64,000 nucleotides of DNA, from the NCBI GenBank assembly GCA_947561585.1, contig CANNZV010002294.1:1-64000 (forward strand). The letters run 5' to 3'. Position numbers and translations under genes: made by a program. The DNA is from Caprella mutica (Eukaryota; Arthropoda; Malacostraca; Amphipoda; Caprellidae). The notes under the pieces were generated by a model. It saw only the letters and a program-made list of their open reading frames with translations. It was not told the DNA's origin and ran no database searches. Shown piece by piece: positions 12,237 through 22,554 of this stretch; within the stretch, counting starts at the first letter, position 1; each line of letters starts with the position of its first letter.

Positions 12237-12282
12237 AGGGCAGTAGCACCGTTGCGGTGGCACCGCCAGTATAGTATGGGCC
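12237..12282 (-). repeat. right terminal inverted repeat
   Basis: Reverse complement of the left end at 6901. It ends ...AGTATGGGCC and is followed by TAA, the same triplet that precedes the left end. Confidence 0.8.
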
Positions 12283-13164
12283 TAAAATGATCGAAATACA
12301 ACAAATCTATCATAAATATAGGCTTAATATTACAGGGTGATCAGACCAAGTGTAGACAAATATTTATTGAAATATCTCCTTATAAATAACAGAAAAAAGA
12401 AAACTAACTTAACAGAAAAATCATTATACATCTAAGAAATAAATTCCATAGTTAGTTTCAATATGTCCTCCCTTAGCCTTCACCAAACGCCTCAACCTGT
12501 CAGGAACTTGACTACACGCGGCACGGATGGTTTCTTCTGGAGTTTCGTCCCAACAAGTGGTCAATTTTTGCTTCAGAGCGTTCACATTTGAGTGATTAGA
12601 AGAGCAGGCTTTACCCTCCAAAATACTCCAGATGGAAAAGTCCATAGGGTTTAGATCAGGAGAGGAAGGAGGCCATAACTCCTTCAACCAGAACACAGCC
12701 ATATTCTTCTTGGTTCTAGGACAACTCGCTGCCGGACAACTCGCCGCCGGATAACTCGCCACGGACAATTTACTGTGCGGACAACTCGCCGCTAGAACAA
12801 CTCGCCGCCAGGACAACTCGCCGCGTTATTTATTTTTTACCGGCGTATACATATATCATTTACATATATTTAAAGAGATTACAAGTTTAAAGAAGGCTTC
12901 GTTTCTGAAAGCTAAAAACTGACGTAAAACAGTTGTTGACAAATTTCATTATTTCAATTTATTTATTTCTTTTGTTGCCACATTTTCTCTGTCAGATTAT
13001 TTCAGGTCGCAAAAATAGTAGAGTTGTTTAATTTAGTAGTGAGTTTAACGTCTGCATCGAAACCAAGGGTGTTATCGTTAATATCAAAAGGAGATTAAAT
13101 ACAAGGGATTGGAAGAAGTTGTCTGAAATAAAAGTTGCTCCATGAACAAATACACCAACCACCA

Positions 13165-13300
13165 CTCGGTGACAATGCTCTTCGATGCAGAAAAGCTACT
13201 CAGTGAATGAAGTCACTAACCAAGAAATGTGATGGAAAGACAAACAAGCACCGGTGACTGCACTCACGAATAGATGAGTAAAATGAAGAGGTGATAGTAA
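13165..13300 (+). repeat. interspersed sequence related to the 67-bp satellite
   Basis: The stretch with gacaaacaagcaccggtgac, tgcactcacgaatagatgag and aaaatgaagaggt aligns along its length with a monomer of the 4697-6665 satellite (gacacaaacaccagtgaatg, tactcactgataaaagagg, aaaatgaagaggt). The flanking part (gatgcagaaaagctactc...gtgaat) is shared with the inverted copy at 14928-15062, so the interspersed unit is about 130 bp, twice the satellite period. Confidence 0.7.
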
Positions 13301-13700
13301 ATGTAACCTATTAGCCTACCTAACACAAAATCTAAAACATCGTAGCTAAAGAATATTATATTTGCACTGATGTTCTGGTCTTGAACTTAAGTAATTTTTA
13401 CAGGTCATTAAACGTATGAAGAAGACACCTGAACTTGTTTCTTTTCCAATAAAATTATTTTTAGCGAAATACTTTCAAAAAGAACGAAGAAAATTGTATA
13501 GGTGATTTACAACACCCATATATTTATAATAGTCAAGATCGTAATTATGCTTATTAATAAAAACGTTTCATTTAACTTTTGAAATGGAAAAGAAGAACAA
13601 TTCAAATAGGGTTAAGAAATTTTATAACTATTTTACAACGCGCAGTTTGTATTTATAATTTATTTTATATATAAATGATGTACACGGCAGTATGACATAA
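13301..13700. other. interior of nested element, no gene
   Basis: AT-rich sequence between the arms of the 12712-13863 element; no coding potential seen. Confidence 0.6.
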
Positions 13701-14927
13701 ATCACAGAGAGTTCTTTTGGCGGCAAATTGTCCTAGCAGCGAATTGTCCTAGTAGCGAATTGTCCTAGCGGCGAGTTGTCCTCACGGCGAATTGTCCGCG
13801 GCAAATTGTCCAGCGGCGAGTTGTCCAGCGGCGAGTTGTCTGGCGGCGAGTTGTCCGGTCACCATTCTTCTTGCACTATTCTTGAACGCGATTAGCCGTG
13901 TGGGACGTGGCTCCGTCCTGCTGGAGGGTAACACCTGTTTCACCGAACGTTGTGTTCACCCAAGACACCAACTGATCCTCCAACAACTTCAAATAAACGT
14001 GCTGTTCACCTTTACACCCTCTTCAATGAAGAAAAGAGGACTCTTTTCAGATGAGGTTACCCCGGCACAGACCATGACAGAAGCTGGTTTTTGTCTCCTA
14101 AACATCAGTCTGTCGTTCAGAGGAATATCGCGCTTATTCACTGCATAAATCCGGTCGTTCTGATGATTGTGGACGGCTTGGACCGTGAATAACTTCTCAT
14201 CAGTCCACAAGACCGGAGGTTGCGTGCCGTCTCTTAGCTTTTCCAGAAGAAGCTTTGCTCTTTGCAGCCGTTTGGTTTTTGTGGCCTCTGACAGTAGCTG
14301 AGCTTTTGTCTTTTTGAATGGGGAAAGGTTCAGATCACTTGTGAGCACTTTCTGCATCGTTCCATAGCTCACACCAGACGCTGATGCCAATTTCCTGACG
14401 CTTCTTTCAGGATTCCTCCTGATTTTCTCCCGGATGCTTTTGATGAGCTAAGAGGTCCTAACCTTGCGATTTGGAGTGCTCCTAACCTTTGGGAGGGTCG
14501 AACCTGTCTCTCTGAAACGCTTCAGAGCCTTGTAAGCACCAGATCTATTCGCACGACCCTTCAAAAGCTTGCATATTTGACCCGGGGACTGTCCTGATTC
14601 AAACAGTTCCTGAATTGTCGACGCTACAGAGCTCATAACTAAATTAATATTTAGAAATACCTCTGAAAGTAAAATATAACAGTTAGTGCATATAATGAGC
14701 TATCCAATAGTGTAAATAGATGGATAATTTTCACGTTTTAAAGGTTTTAAAATTAAACATTAAAATTTGTCTACACCTGGTCTGATCACCCAGTAGCTGT
14801 GTGGTAAAATTTACCAAATGTTTGGTTTGTATTTTTTCAATGTTCATTTTTTAATTATATATAATCCTCAAACTTGTTTTTATTTCAATGTTTCAGATAT
14901 ATCATTCATGAGCTGTATTACTAGTCG

Positions 14928-15062
14928 GGCTCTTCATTTTCCTCTTCAATCCGTGAGTGCAGCTACCGGTGCTTGTGTCCTTTTAATTATATTCCTTTGT
15001 AAGAGACTGTATTCACCCAGTAGCTTTTCTGCATCCATGAGCTCAGTCACCGACTGATAGTT
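14928..15062 (-). repeat. second interspersed copy of satellite-related unit
   Basis: Read on the minus strand it has tcggtgactgagctc, gatgcagaaaagctactggg, caagcaccggtagctgc and actcacggattgaagagg in the same order as 13165-13300. It lies just outside the mariner copy. Confidence 0.65.
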
Positions 15063-16049
15063 GGTGACTTTATCCATTGAGCCATTTTACTTCATGTCTG
15101 CTTCATAAAGTCCCTTGTAGTTAATTTCCTTCTAACGTCAGCAACATGGCCTTTGGTTCCGAAGCAACGTTAACCCCCCTGACTACATAATTTAAATTTA
15201 CTCTCAAATTTCTTTGATTTGAGAATTACTTCAGCGGGACAGAAATTGAAGATATAATTTACTTTGCAATTATCTAAGGTAAAGGTATGGAGACTTGAGA
15301 ATGGGAATGACTGTACAATATTAACCTTGTCACAATGATATTCTCATCTGGCAACTGTTCTTGTAGACAATCGTAGGAGCTTTAAATTTCACTCATGTAA
15401 TCAATAAGTGAAACTCAAACTTTGGAGTATTCATTTGTTACTTAATTTAATGTTCTTTCGTTCGTTTGGAAATGTTTATAAATCTACAGTTAGTTTCGTC
15501 TTCAACACTTATTGTCAATAGCAACGTGAACAGGATTTGTAGTATTTCGAGTAATTGTGTATGATGCTGTAATTTCTTCAGTTTTCCCAATTATTAGCAA
15601 ATGTACAACACCTACAAATCGTAATTTTCATTTTTGCAATCTGCAGCTGTAAATCTATAACTATTGACCTAGATCATAGATAGTTTAGAAATATGCATAA
15701 CTAAGGTTAATCTATAAGTAACTAATGACTTAGATTTAGATCATTTAAATTCATTGATCTTATTTCCTAATTGACTGTACTCTGCCTATACAATTACAAT
15801 GTGTGGAAAAGAAAAAGACACCTACCCATTTTACGGTATTTAATTTACTATTTGTTTAATTCTATTTAGCCGCCATTAAAGCTATAGGATAATAGAGTTC
15901 TAGTTAGTAGTGGATTCAATCTTATTATAATAATAACAACAATAAGCTTATTAATGAATTAAAGCTTATACATGGAGTAGCTACATAAAAAAGAAAAATA
16001 CAAAAATATAGGAAAATATATTTATTAAGGTGCTAATTAAGATATTACA
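15063..16049. other. non-coding AT-rich sequence
   Basis: Part of the segmental duplication. No gene, RNA or repeat recognised other than its second copy at about 32978-33964. Confidence 0.6.
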
Positions 16050-16400
16050 ACATTGTTACTACTGATTTTGATTTAAAAGCAGAAACTTCTTTATTTGTTT
16101 TTTAAATGTTTTAACATTTGACCATTTTCTCATTTCCATTGGGATTGAATTGCAATAGCTTCTCCGTCCTCCGCTTCAAGCAAATTTAGAACCTTTCTCT
16201 GAAGCTTCTAATTCTTCCCATCTATCACCGTACTAACATTGCCCCAGACAACAAGAACATAAGTGATATGGCTGTAAGAATTAGAAAAGTACAACCTCAA
16301 CATCACTCTATTGGGAAGCAAACTGGACACTCTACGAACTACTCCAAGTAACCTAGATAACTTACTTGTTACTGTTATTATGAGGTTATTTAAACTCAAC
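16050..16400 (-). pseudogene. non-LTR retrotransposon 3' end (CR1/RTE-like), truncated
   Basis: On the minus strand, residues LSRLLGVVRRVSSLLPNR then LRLYFSNSYSHITYVLVVWG match the conserved C-terminal segment of CR1/L2/RTE-type reverse transcriptases (the ..YxxxxxxHxxYxxxvWGN motif). After a stop or frameshift at about 16200 the other frame reads IPMEMRKWSNVKTFKKQIKK, the usual end of such proteins (FKKxLKxxLL). The 5' part is missing beyond about 16400 and the frame is broken, so it is a dead 5'-truncated copy. The clade is uncertain. Confidence 0.7.
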
Positions 16401-16415
16401 GTTGAAGGTTTTATC

Positions 16416-16476
16416 AGGTATCAAGCTTTCGAATAGAAAGATTTCTATTCATCATCAGGAGAAAGGTGGAAAACCT
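16416..16476 (-). ncRNA. hammerhead-like motif (candidate)
   Basis: On the minus strand CCTGATGATG is followed by a 20-nt perfect hairpin (GAATAGAAATCTTTCTATTC) and then GAAAGC. CUGAUGA, stem II, GAAA is the order of the hammerhead ribozyme core. AGGTTTT upstream can pair with AAAACCT downstream as an outer stem. I do not see an obvious stem III with the expected UH cleavage site. Such motifs occur at the ends of Penelope-like retroelements and retrozymes (family knowledge), so this may be a remnant of one. Confidence 0.35.
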
Positions 16477-16602
16477 CGACCTGATAATGAATTTTATGAC
16501 CAATGGTTGTATGTTGAATACGTCTTTCTATTTCAGCTATCTATCTTTTTGTTTATTATTATTAATTAATCTATTAAAAATCGAAATATGAAATCAAAAT
16601 TT

Positions 16603-17313
16603 GATACTACCCATAGCCAAGGTTCATAGACTATAACAGGTTAAACGAATGGGGAAAAAATTGCCATTGAGAAAACAACATTTTCTGTCTTCCTTCTTGA
16701 ATATCTCTTAAACAATAGATTGAACTTGCGCGTGAGTCAGAAGAGAATTCTTTAGAATTTAATAATCTATCGAATGGTATAAAAAAATATTTCAATGAAA
16801 TGGTTATTATCACTGCAAAACCAACAAAAACTAACTGCTATTCACTACGACAATTAGCAAAGGAAGGAACAATTTCTGTCTTTCTTCTTGAATATCTCTT
16901 AAACGATTGATTGAACTCGGGCGTGAGTCAAACTAGAATTCTTTAGAATTTAATAATCTATCGAATGGTATAAAAAATATTTAAAAGAAATGGTTATTAC
17001 CACTGTTAAAAGAACAAAAAGCTAACTACTATTCACGTCGTTGTCCGTTGATTAATGGGCACTGGTCAACATTTTCATCCACTTTAATTACTGTAGCTAA
17101 AAGCCTAAAATAAGAACAAACATAATATTGCAATAATGAAATAAGAAATAAACAATGTAAAATGTCAATTATTTGCAACATAGGTTTCATAGGTTTTAAT
17201 CTAAAGAAAAGGTTTTCATATAAAGAATTTGTAGACTCAGCTCTTAGTAACATTTCGTACTATTTCTATTCGTTTAACCTGTTATAGTCTATGACCCTTG
17301 CCTATAGCTACTG
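16603..17313. mobile_element. foldback element with about 48-bp inverted ends
   Basis: The left end (catagccaaggttcatagac, then tataacaggttaaacgaat) and the right end (attcgtttaacctgttata, then gtctatgacccttgcctatag) are inverted copies with few mismatches. The interior holds a direct duplication of about 165 bp. In the second copy of the segmental duplication only the left end is present (34535-34581), followed by unrelated DNA. No coding sequence and no clear target duplication. Confidence 0.7.
16683..17037. repeat. two tandem copies of a roughly 190-bp sequence
   Basis: ttctgtcttccttcttgaat at 16683 recurs as ttctgtctttcttcttgaat at 16874, and similarity continues through attctttagaatttaataat and ctatcgaatggtataaaa to ctattcac. 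The offset is about 191 bp with roughly 10% difference. Confidence 0.9.
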
Positions 17314-17448
17314 TTGACAACATTCATTCTCTTGAAAAAATTCTACTTTCTTTATATTTGTAACAAGCTATAGAGGAGCGATAAAAAACGGTCAACCTCT
17401 ATAACTATATGTCTAGTTCTTTTTGTTCATTTTTCTGAACCTTATTAT

Positions 17449-17733
17449 TGTTATTAATGCTAATAATTTAGTGGTAGGTAACGTATGATATTTACCTTAT
17501 AATTATTATTAATGTAAATAATTTAGTGGTAGGTAAGGTATAATATTTACCTTATAATTATTATTAATGCAAATAATTTAGTGGTAGGTAACGTATGATA
17601 TTTACCTTATAATTATTATTAATGCTAATAATTTAGTGGTAGGTAACGTATAATATTTACCTTATAATTATTATTGATGCTAATAATTTAGTGGTAGGTA
17701 ACGTATAATATTTACCTTATAATTATTATTAAT
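17449..17733. repeat. 55-bp minisatellite, 5 copies
   Basis: tttagtggtaggtaa recurs at exactly 55-bp steps from about 17468 (landmark gtggtaggta at 17471, 17526, 17581, 17636, 17691). Each unit contains an internal inverted repeat, aggtaa...ttacct. Confidence 0.95.
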
Positions 17734-19059
17734 CTATCCCATCTGTTTAAGTTAGAGTGTAAACAGCTCAACTCAAAACCACCAACAAAAAAACAGAGAA
17801 GTTTCTGTAGAGTAAAATTCTTTCTTTTGAACTAAAACTATAATACTATATTGAGCTGCGTGGAAAACTGGTGATCATTTTGTTGTAGACAACACAAAGT
17901 ATGTTCACTATACAGGGTACTTCATTACTCAGGACACTACTAATCAGGATGGTTCACTATACAGGACTCTATTATACAGTCTTTGTACCGTAACAGAAGA
18001 AATAAGTGAGAGTCATTCGATCATATTATATTCGAATGCTTTAATTAGATAGTGCCTAAAAAGTTTAGTTACTTTTGTAACTAATACTTCGTATAGGCTT
18101 GGAATAATAATGTAGTGAATGTTTGTTGTTTTTATGTAAATTTTATGTGTTTTTTTTCAATAAAGATTATTATTACTAGAATTCTCAAATTAGTAAGCAT
18201 TGCGGCTAAAACATACTAAAAGTGTTCTGATTGGTTTATCAGCAGAGTATTGCCATATGAGGTTATTGAAAGGTGAAAGGGACGTTATATTAATGTAAAT
18301 AGGTCTCAGACTTCCATTTAGACGGCTACAATTGATTTTATTTAGGTTTACAACAAATAATAGTGCCAAATCCGTTATCTTTTGTAATATATGTCAAAAT
18401 AAATGTTTAAATATATAATTTAATGGAGAATTTGATGACTCACAAGTTTCCATTGCTAAAACAATGTATTTACTTCATTTACATAGAGAAAACATTTTTA
18501 ATACAAAAACAATTTAATTATGGACAAAAAATGGAGTAAGTCAAAAAAAAGTCACAATAGACATGCACTTTCGTGATTTAAATGAATTCAATCACGAACA
18601 TTTTCCAAAAAAGTGAATTTCTCCGTTGTTTTGAATGCAACAATATCGAAAACTTGCTAGGTTATGCAAACGAAGTCGGTGATCAAGAAAATTTAATTAG
18701 ATATTCCTGAAATTTGGTATTTAAAAAGATATTTAACTTTTCATATTTGTATAAATAGGATTATTGAGTTAATCACCTTCGTACCGTTTTTTCTCAATTA
18801 TTCAGGTATTTTAATAGACAAGACTACAGCAGTAAGTGTATTTATTCATGATGAAGTGAATTTTTATATCAAGGACTCCTAAAAGTCTTTAACTTATGAT
18901 AAATACGGAATTTTAGTTTTGGCGCCTAAGCAAATACAATTACTCGCGCTTCATTTAAATTCATTCACGCTCAACTAGGGTAAGTTCCGAATTATCGGTC
19001 AGCCCCACATTTTCGGATACGTAAGAAAATACTATGTAATGATTGTTCTTTTCTTTTCT

Positions 19060-19097
19060 TTGGTATCCATGAAGTTTTCAGGTATTATGGATACCAA
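19060..19097. repeat. 11-bp perfect hairpin
   Basis: ttggtatccat at 19060-19070 pairs perfectly with atggataccaa at 19087-19097 across a 16-base loop. Isolated; no function assigned. Confidence 0.7.
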
Positions 19098-19825
19098 TAA
19101 AAAGTAAAAATAAATAATAATTATTGTATAGCTGTACCGGAATGTACAGTAACCTATGTCAAATTTTGATAGTGGCAGGAGATTATTTAAATTTGCTTCT
19201 ACATGCTTCTTGCTGTTAAAAAATTTATCTATAAATCATTACCCTAGATTTACAGTTAAAATTTCATATAATTGATACCTAGTGGGAAAGGTTTTTATAA
19301 CTTTATAGAATCAGAAACGATTCCATTTATTCCCTCTGTTCATGGCATTTATTGGTATCTGCTTGTATGTAAACAACCAAGGAAGTTATAGTAAACAACT
19401 ATGGGAGTGTGGACTCTGGATGATCTGTGACTCTGAGTGATTAATAGATGTTTCAATTCAAAACTGGGTAGCTAGTAGCCACCTTGATTAACCAACCATG
19501 AATAAGAAGGATGATCTGTATCTTGTAGTGCTGGACACCTAACTAACTTAGTCAAGTAGTTTAAAGTTATTTCAGTTTGACTTTGGCGTTTGCCACCGTT
19601 TGGTAGGTACTTTTCCAATTTTGGTTTAGGCTTTAGGACTATAGGTGGGTAGTTAATAACCTATCCTGTACTGTAGATACTTGTACCTATGTTTTATACA
19701 ATAGCCTATCTACAGGAAGTAATGCAAACCACAGCATGTATTTAGCTAGACTGCTAGTTAGTGGGCCAGTGCCACAGTACCTATTATCATAACATACTAT
19801 GACTCTAGACTTCTAGTCATTAAGT

Positions 19826-19848
19826 CTGGGAGACTTAAAGTCTCCCAG
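19826..19848. repeat. 23-bp near-perfect palindrome
   Basis: ctgggagactt and aagtctcccag are perfect inverted copies around a single central a. It lies 20 bp left of the large inverted repeat at 19869 and may be part of the same element. Confidence 0.8.
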
Positions 19849-19868
19849 TGACCCACTGAGTGATCTGC

Positions 19869-20457
19869 ACCAGTTTGTATTTGGTGCACTGAACTCTTCT
19901 GACTTTTTAAAAAATCTGTGAAATACTATCTGCCAAAATTTTTCATCCATTTTTCTAGTCCTCTAACCTTTTTCCAGTTTCCCCTTCAAAAATTAATGGT
20001 AATGTAGCCTGTAGGTAATTAATATTTGCTACTACACTTCTGAATTAATCCCTATATAAAGTATATTTAATTTACATTAATTTTATTTTGCTAAGAACAA
20101 AAATTCAGAATGAGAGATCTCTACGATTACGAACACTTTACCAGTTTCTGCAGATTGGCTAGTAGTCTCTAGCCCGCTGACTCTAGCCTTCTAGGCCAGA
20201 TTGTATTTGGTGGTAAATTTCAATGATATGTCGGAAGTTATTCAATTTCTCTAATAAAAAAATTCCTGCAATGTCAGACAGTCAGAGGATAGTTAGCTAT
20301 TAAATATTAATTTCCTACAGGCTACATTACCATTAATTTTTGGAGGGGAAACTGGAAAAAGGTTAGAGGACTAGAAAAATGGATTAAAAATTTTGGCAGA
20401 TATTTCACAGATTTTTTAAAAAGTCAGAAGAGTTCAGTGCACCAAATACAAACTGGT
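19869..20457. mobile_element. foldback element: 157-bp arms, 273-bp spacer
   Basis: 19869-20027 (accagtttgtatttggtgca...aatattt) and 20301-20457 are inverted copies with only a few differences across roughly 157 bp, including cagaagagttcagtgcacca and aactggaaaaaggttagagg. There is no coding sequence. A transcript through this region would form a long hairpin. It is probably a MITE or foldback-type insertion; no clear target duplication. Confidence 0.85.
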
Positions 20458-22350
20458 CTCAACTCTAGGTATGCCGGCGTTGCTTTGTTTTCGAGATTTA
20501 ACACAATTAAGTTTGCGGCAGCGGCTTTGTGGTAGGAATCCATGTTACAAAGTATAAATGTCTGTTAAAGCCAAATAATTGTCTTAGATTTCCCAGTCTG
20601 CAGCAGTGCAGAATATGGGAGATATTTGGGATATTCTCTTCGAACAATTTTCAATTAATTCCTATATTTACAATAATTTTGCTACAAACAAAATAAGAGA
20701 TTTCTACAAACACTTTACCAGTTTCTGCAGACTGGTAGATTTCAAATGGTCAAAATTCAGATGTGTCTTAATAATGTCTAATTGGATTTAAATTTTGAAT
20801 TAATTCCTATGTTCCCATGTTAATTTTGCCTTAAAATCTTCAAAAAATGAGTCAAATTAGCTTGGCTCAGAATTTTTGTGAAATTTCGACTCAAAATTGG
20901 CTTACAAATTTCCAGCCTCTGAAAGACTGAAACATGGAATAACATTAGACTTGATTCTTGAAGAAAGCACAAGGCTTTTCCGCCTTTTAGATTGTTGTGT
21001 CATGAAATCTTAGTAGGGTCAAGCTGGTAAATTGCGGCCCACTAACTAACTGCGGCCTCTAACAACAGAAATTCAGAAACGTCATAGGCTCAAAACACTC
21101 GTTATAAACATTAAGTAATAAATTGTTGTATGCACTGTGCTTATTTTGATAGCTATGCAACATTTTAGTCTAATTTCAGTTCAGAATGTTTTTACTCTCT
21201 TGAGACTTGAGGACCGTAATTACAAATTAAAGGTCCACAATTTACCTGCGTGACCCTAGGTAGGACATGAAACTGAAACAAACTGGTTACTGTTAATCAT
21301 TTAATGTAGTTCACAGTATCCGCCATCCGGTAGTTACACTTGGACATACTGCAGTGCACACTTCATGACCACCAGTTTGCAGAAACTGGAAAAGTGTTCG
21401 TAGAGATCTTAGATATCGTATTCTGTTTGTAGCAAAATTAATGTAAATATAGTGATTAATTCAAAAAGTGTTTGTAGCAAAATTAATGTGAATATAGGAA
21501 TTAATTCAAACTTGATTGGAGAGAATATCTAAAATATCTCCCATATATTCTGCAGACTGGCATTAGCTACCAGACTGTATTTCATGGTAAATTCCACCAA
21601 CTTGTCGCTGAAATTTTTCTCCTTTGAAAATAATATTCTGGCAAAGTCGGTGGATTTTTAGCAATTTATTCCAATGTTGCAATTAATTTACGGATGACAA
21701 ATTTGGAAAATGTTAGTGGATCACCAGTCTGAAAACTGAAAAGTATAGGAGGATTTGTGGATTAATCCTGTGTCCAAGTCTTATTTAATTCCTATGTTCG
21801 TTCCCATGTTATTTACTGCGCCCAAATCCTTATTTCTGTAAAAAAATCTTGAGTGTGTGGAGAAATTCTTTCAGTCTTGGTGAATCAGCCAAATTACTGG
21901 AAATTGTTAGTGGATTTTTATCTTATTTTAACTTTTGAAAAAGTCAGTGGGATTTTGTGCACCAAATACAGACTGCTGACTGGCTTCATGATTGTGTAAT
22001 GATCTGCCTCTGGGCAGATCAATGCAGACTGGTCTGTGGCCAAGTCTGCAAAAGATGCATGAAGTTGTTAAGTTTATCCAGCGACTATTGAGGCCTTGAA
22101 ATTGGTCTCCTGAATTATCCGGCAACATTTTTGAATTTTCCATTTTGCTAATTCCAATGTCTACATGTAATTATTATTTATTGGAGAGTATTTTGAGATT
22201 TCTGACAATTTTGGTGAGAAATTCACTTACTCGACTGCCTGACGGCTGACGCGGATTATGGAACAATTTCCAAGACTCTCTACGACAAATCTGAGTCCAA
22301 CTTCAGAGATTGTATATCTCTGTGGGAGATCTTGAAATAATTCCTATGTT
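20028..22350. repeat. nest of short dispersed and inverted repeats
   Basis: The block acactttaccagtttctgca with gattgg/gactgg occurs at about 20130 and 20708 and inverted at about 21365 (tgcagaaactggaaaagtgt). The block gaattaattcctatatt...ttttgctac accompanies it at about 20650 and, inverted, at about 21420 and 21475. The accaaatacagactg word recurs near 21959. This looks like several related non-autonomous elements inserted into or beside each other. No gene is seen. Confidence 0.65.
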
Positions 22351-22554
22351 TATGTGTAATTATTGAAGATATAATTATTCGGTCATTTAAATTTTTATGA
22401 GACAATAGAACTTATTGATTTTGAAGCTGAATGGTTGCTATATGTTTTTACATGGTTGGAGGCCAAAGTGTAGTATGAAAATAAAATTTGTCTCCAAGCT
22501 GGCTGAACACTTTTTTTTCTAGATATTTTATAGATAATTATTTTCTTCTACAAT
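22351..22554. other. upstream region of the recombinase gene
   Basis: AT-rich. tttttttctag at about 22512-22522 could be a 3' splice site for a 5'-UTR exon preceding the start codon at 22555. No core promoter element is clear. Confidence 0.35.

Larger units (their letters stand above)
6901..12282. mobile_element. 5.4-kb inverted-repeat element, PIF/Harbinger-like ends
   Basis: The two ends are inverted copies: 29 identical bases starting GGCCCATACTATACTGG, then a short mismatch, then CGGTGCTACTGC. TAA lies just outside both ends (6898-6900 and 12283-12285), which fits the 3-bp TWA target duplication and G/C-rich termini known for PIF/Harbinger transposons. Further in, the arms pair again (7490-7640 with 12040-12185; 8151-8220 with 11932-11999), so the ends can fold back on several levels. 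No transposase frame is visible; the interior holds four tandem arrays and a degraded LINE tail. It is probably a non-autonomous element enlarged by insertions. Family assignment rests on termini only. Confidence 0.65.
12712..13863. mobile_element. nested 1.15-kb element with tandem-repeat arms and 9-bp TSD
   Basis: The element sits inside the mariner transposase and is bounded by the direct repeat ATTCTTCTT at 12703-12711 and 13864-13872; the uninterrupted transposase sequence would contain it once. Its ends begin GGTTCTAGGACAACTCG and (other strand) GGTGACCGGACAACTCG. Each arm is built of about eight copies of a 14-16 bp unit like GGACAACTCGCCGCY, so the terminal inverted repeats are themselves tandem arrays. 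A 9-bp duplication is typical of Mutator-like elements, but other superfamilies can give 8-10 bp, and there is no transposase to decide. The interior contains a copy of the 67-bp-satellite-related sequence (13165-13300). Confidence 0.8.
12424..14636 (-). pseudogene. mariner-type transposase, broken into pieces
   Basis: Minus strand. The N-terminal piece 14636-14448 carries the first helix-turn-helix (IQELFESGQSPGQICKLLKG). A TAG at about 14448 interrupts it, but the frame continues through the second helix-turn-helix (SVRKLASASGVSYGTMQKVL) and the first catalytic Asp in LWTDEKLF to about 13989. A frameshift follows. The second Asp is in LQQDGATSHTA near 13910, then a stop and the nested element. 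The last piece resumes at about 12710 and carries the third acidic residue in SSPDLNPMDFSIW, ending at 12424. Counting across the insertion gives 37 residues between the second and third Asp, hence the DD37D assignment. The family cuts and pastes DNA at TA sites; this copy is inactive. Confidence 0.88.
12333..14793 (-). mobile_element. DD37D mariner-type transposon, interrupted and dead
   Basis: The left end CAGGGTGATCAGACCAAGTG and the right end (read inward on the minus strand) CTGGGTGATCAGACCAGGTG are matching terminal inverted repeats, each followed by TAGACAAAT and each flanked by the dinucleotide TA (12331-12332 and 14794-14795). This is the target duplication expected of Tc1/mariner. 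Subtracting the 1,152-bp nested insertion and its extra 9-bp duplication leaves about 1.3 kb, the usual size of the superfamily. The transposase on the minus strand has an in-frame stop, a frameshift, a second stop and the nested insertion, so the copy cannot encode an active enzyme. Confidence 0.92.
12757..16656 (+). repeat. 3.9-kb segmental duplication, copy A
   Basis: This stretch recurs almost base for base at about 30671-34581 (constant offset close to 17,915). It begins inside the left arm of the nested element and ends at the inner edge of the inverted repeat at 16603-16650 (aatggggaaaa...). Differences are sparse substitutions, a few 1-3 base indels and a poly-C run (6 C here, 18 in copy B). 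Confidence 0.95.
17734..19868. other. non-coding DNA with a probable LINE 3' end
   Basis: No gene seen. At 18130-18175 tgtgttttttttcaataaag followed by attattatta is the form of a retroposed LINE 3' terminus (AATAAA signal plus short tandem tail). Two perfect hairpins, at 19060-19097 and 19826-19848, are listed separately. Confidence 0.5.

Noticed and set aside
13792..14148. 118-residue plus-strand frame (also at 31707-32063)
   Set aside because: Antisense to the mariner transposase and the arm repeats of the nested element.
14818..15057. 79-residue plus-strand frame (also at 32733-32972)
   Set aside because: Covers the inverted satellite-related unit; no protein features beyond AT-rich hydrophobic composition.
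20606..22143. Short frames at 20606-20791 and 21928-22143
   Set aside because: They fall in a nest of non-coding inverted repeats and lack conserved features.
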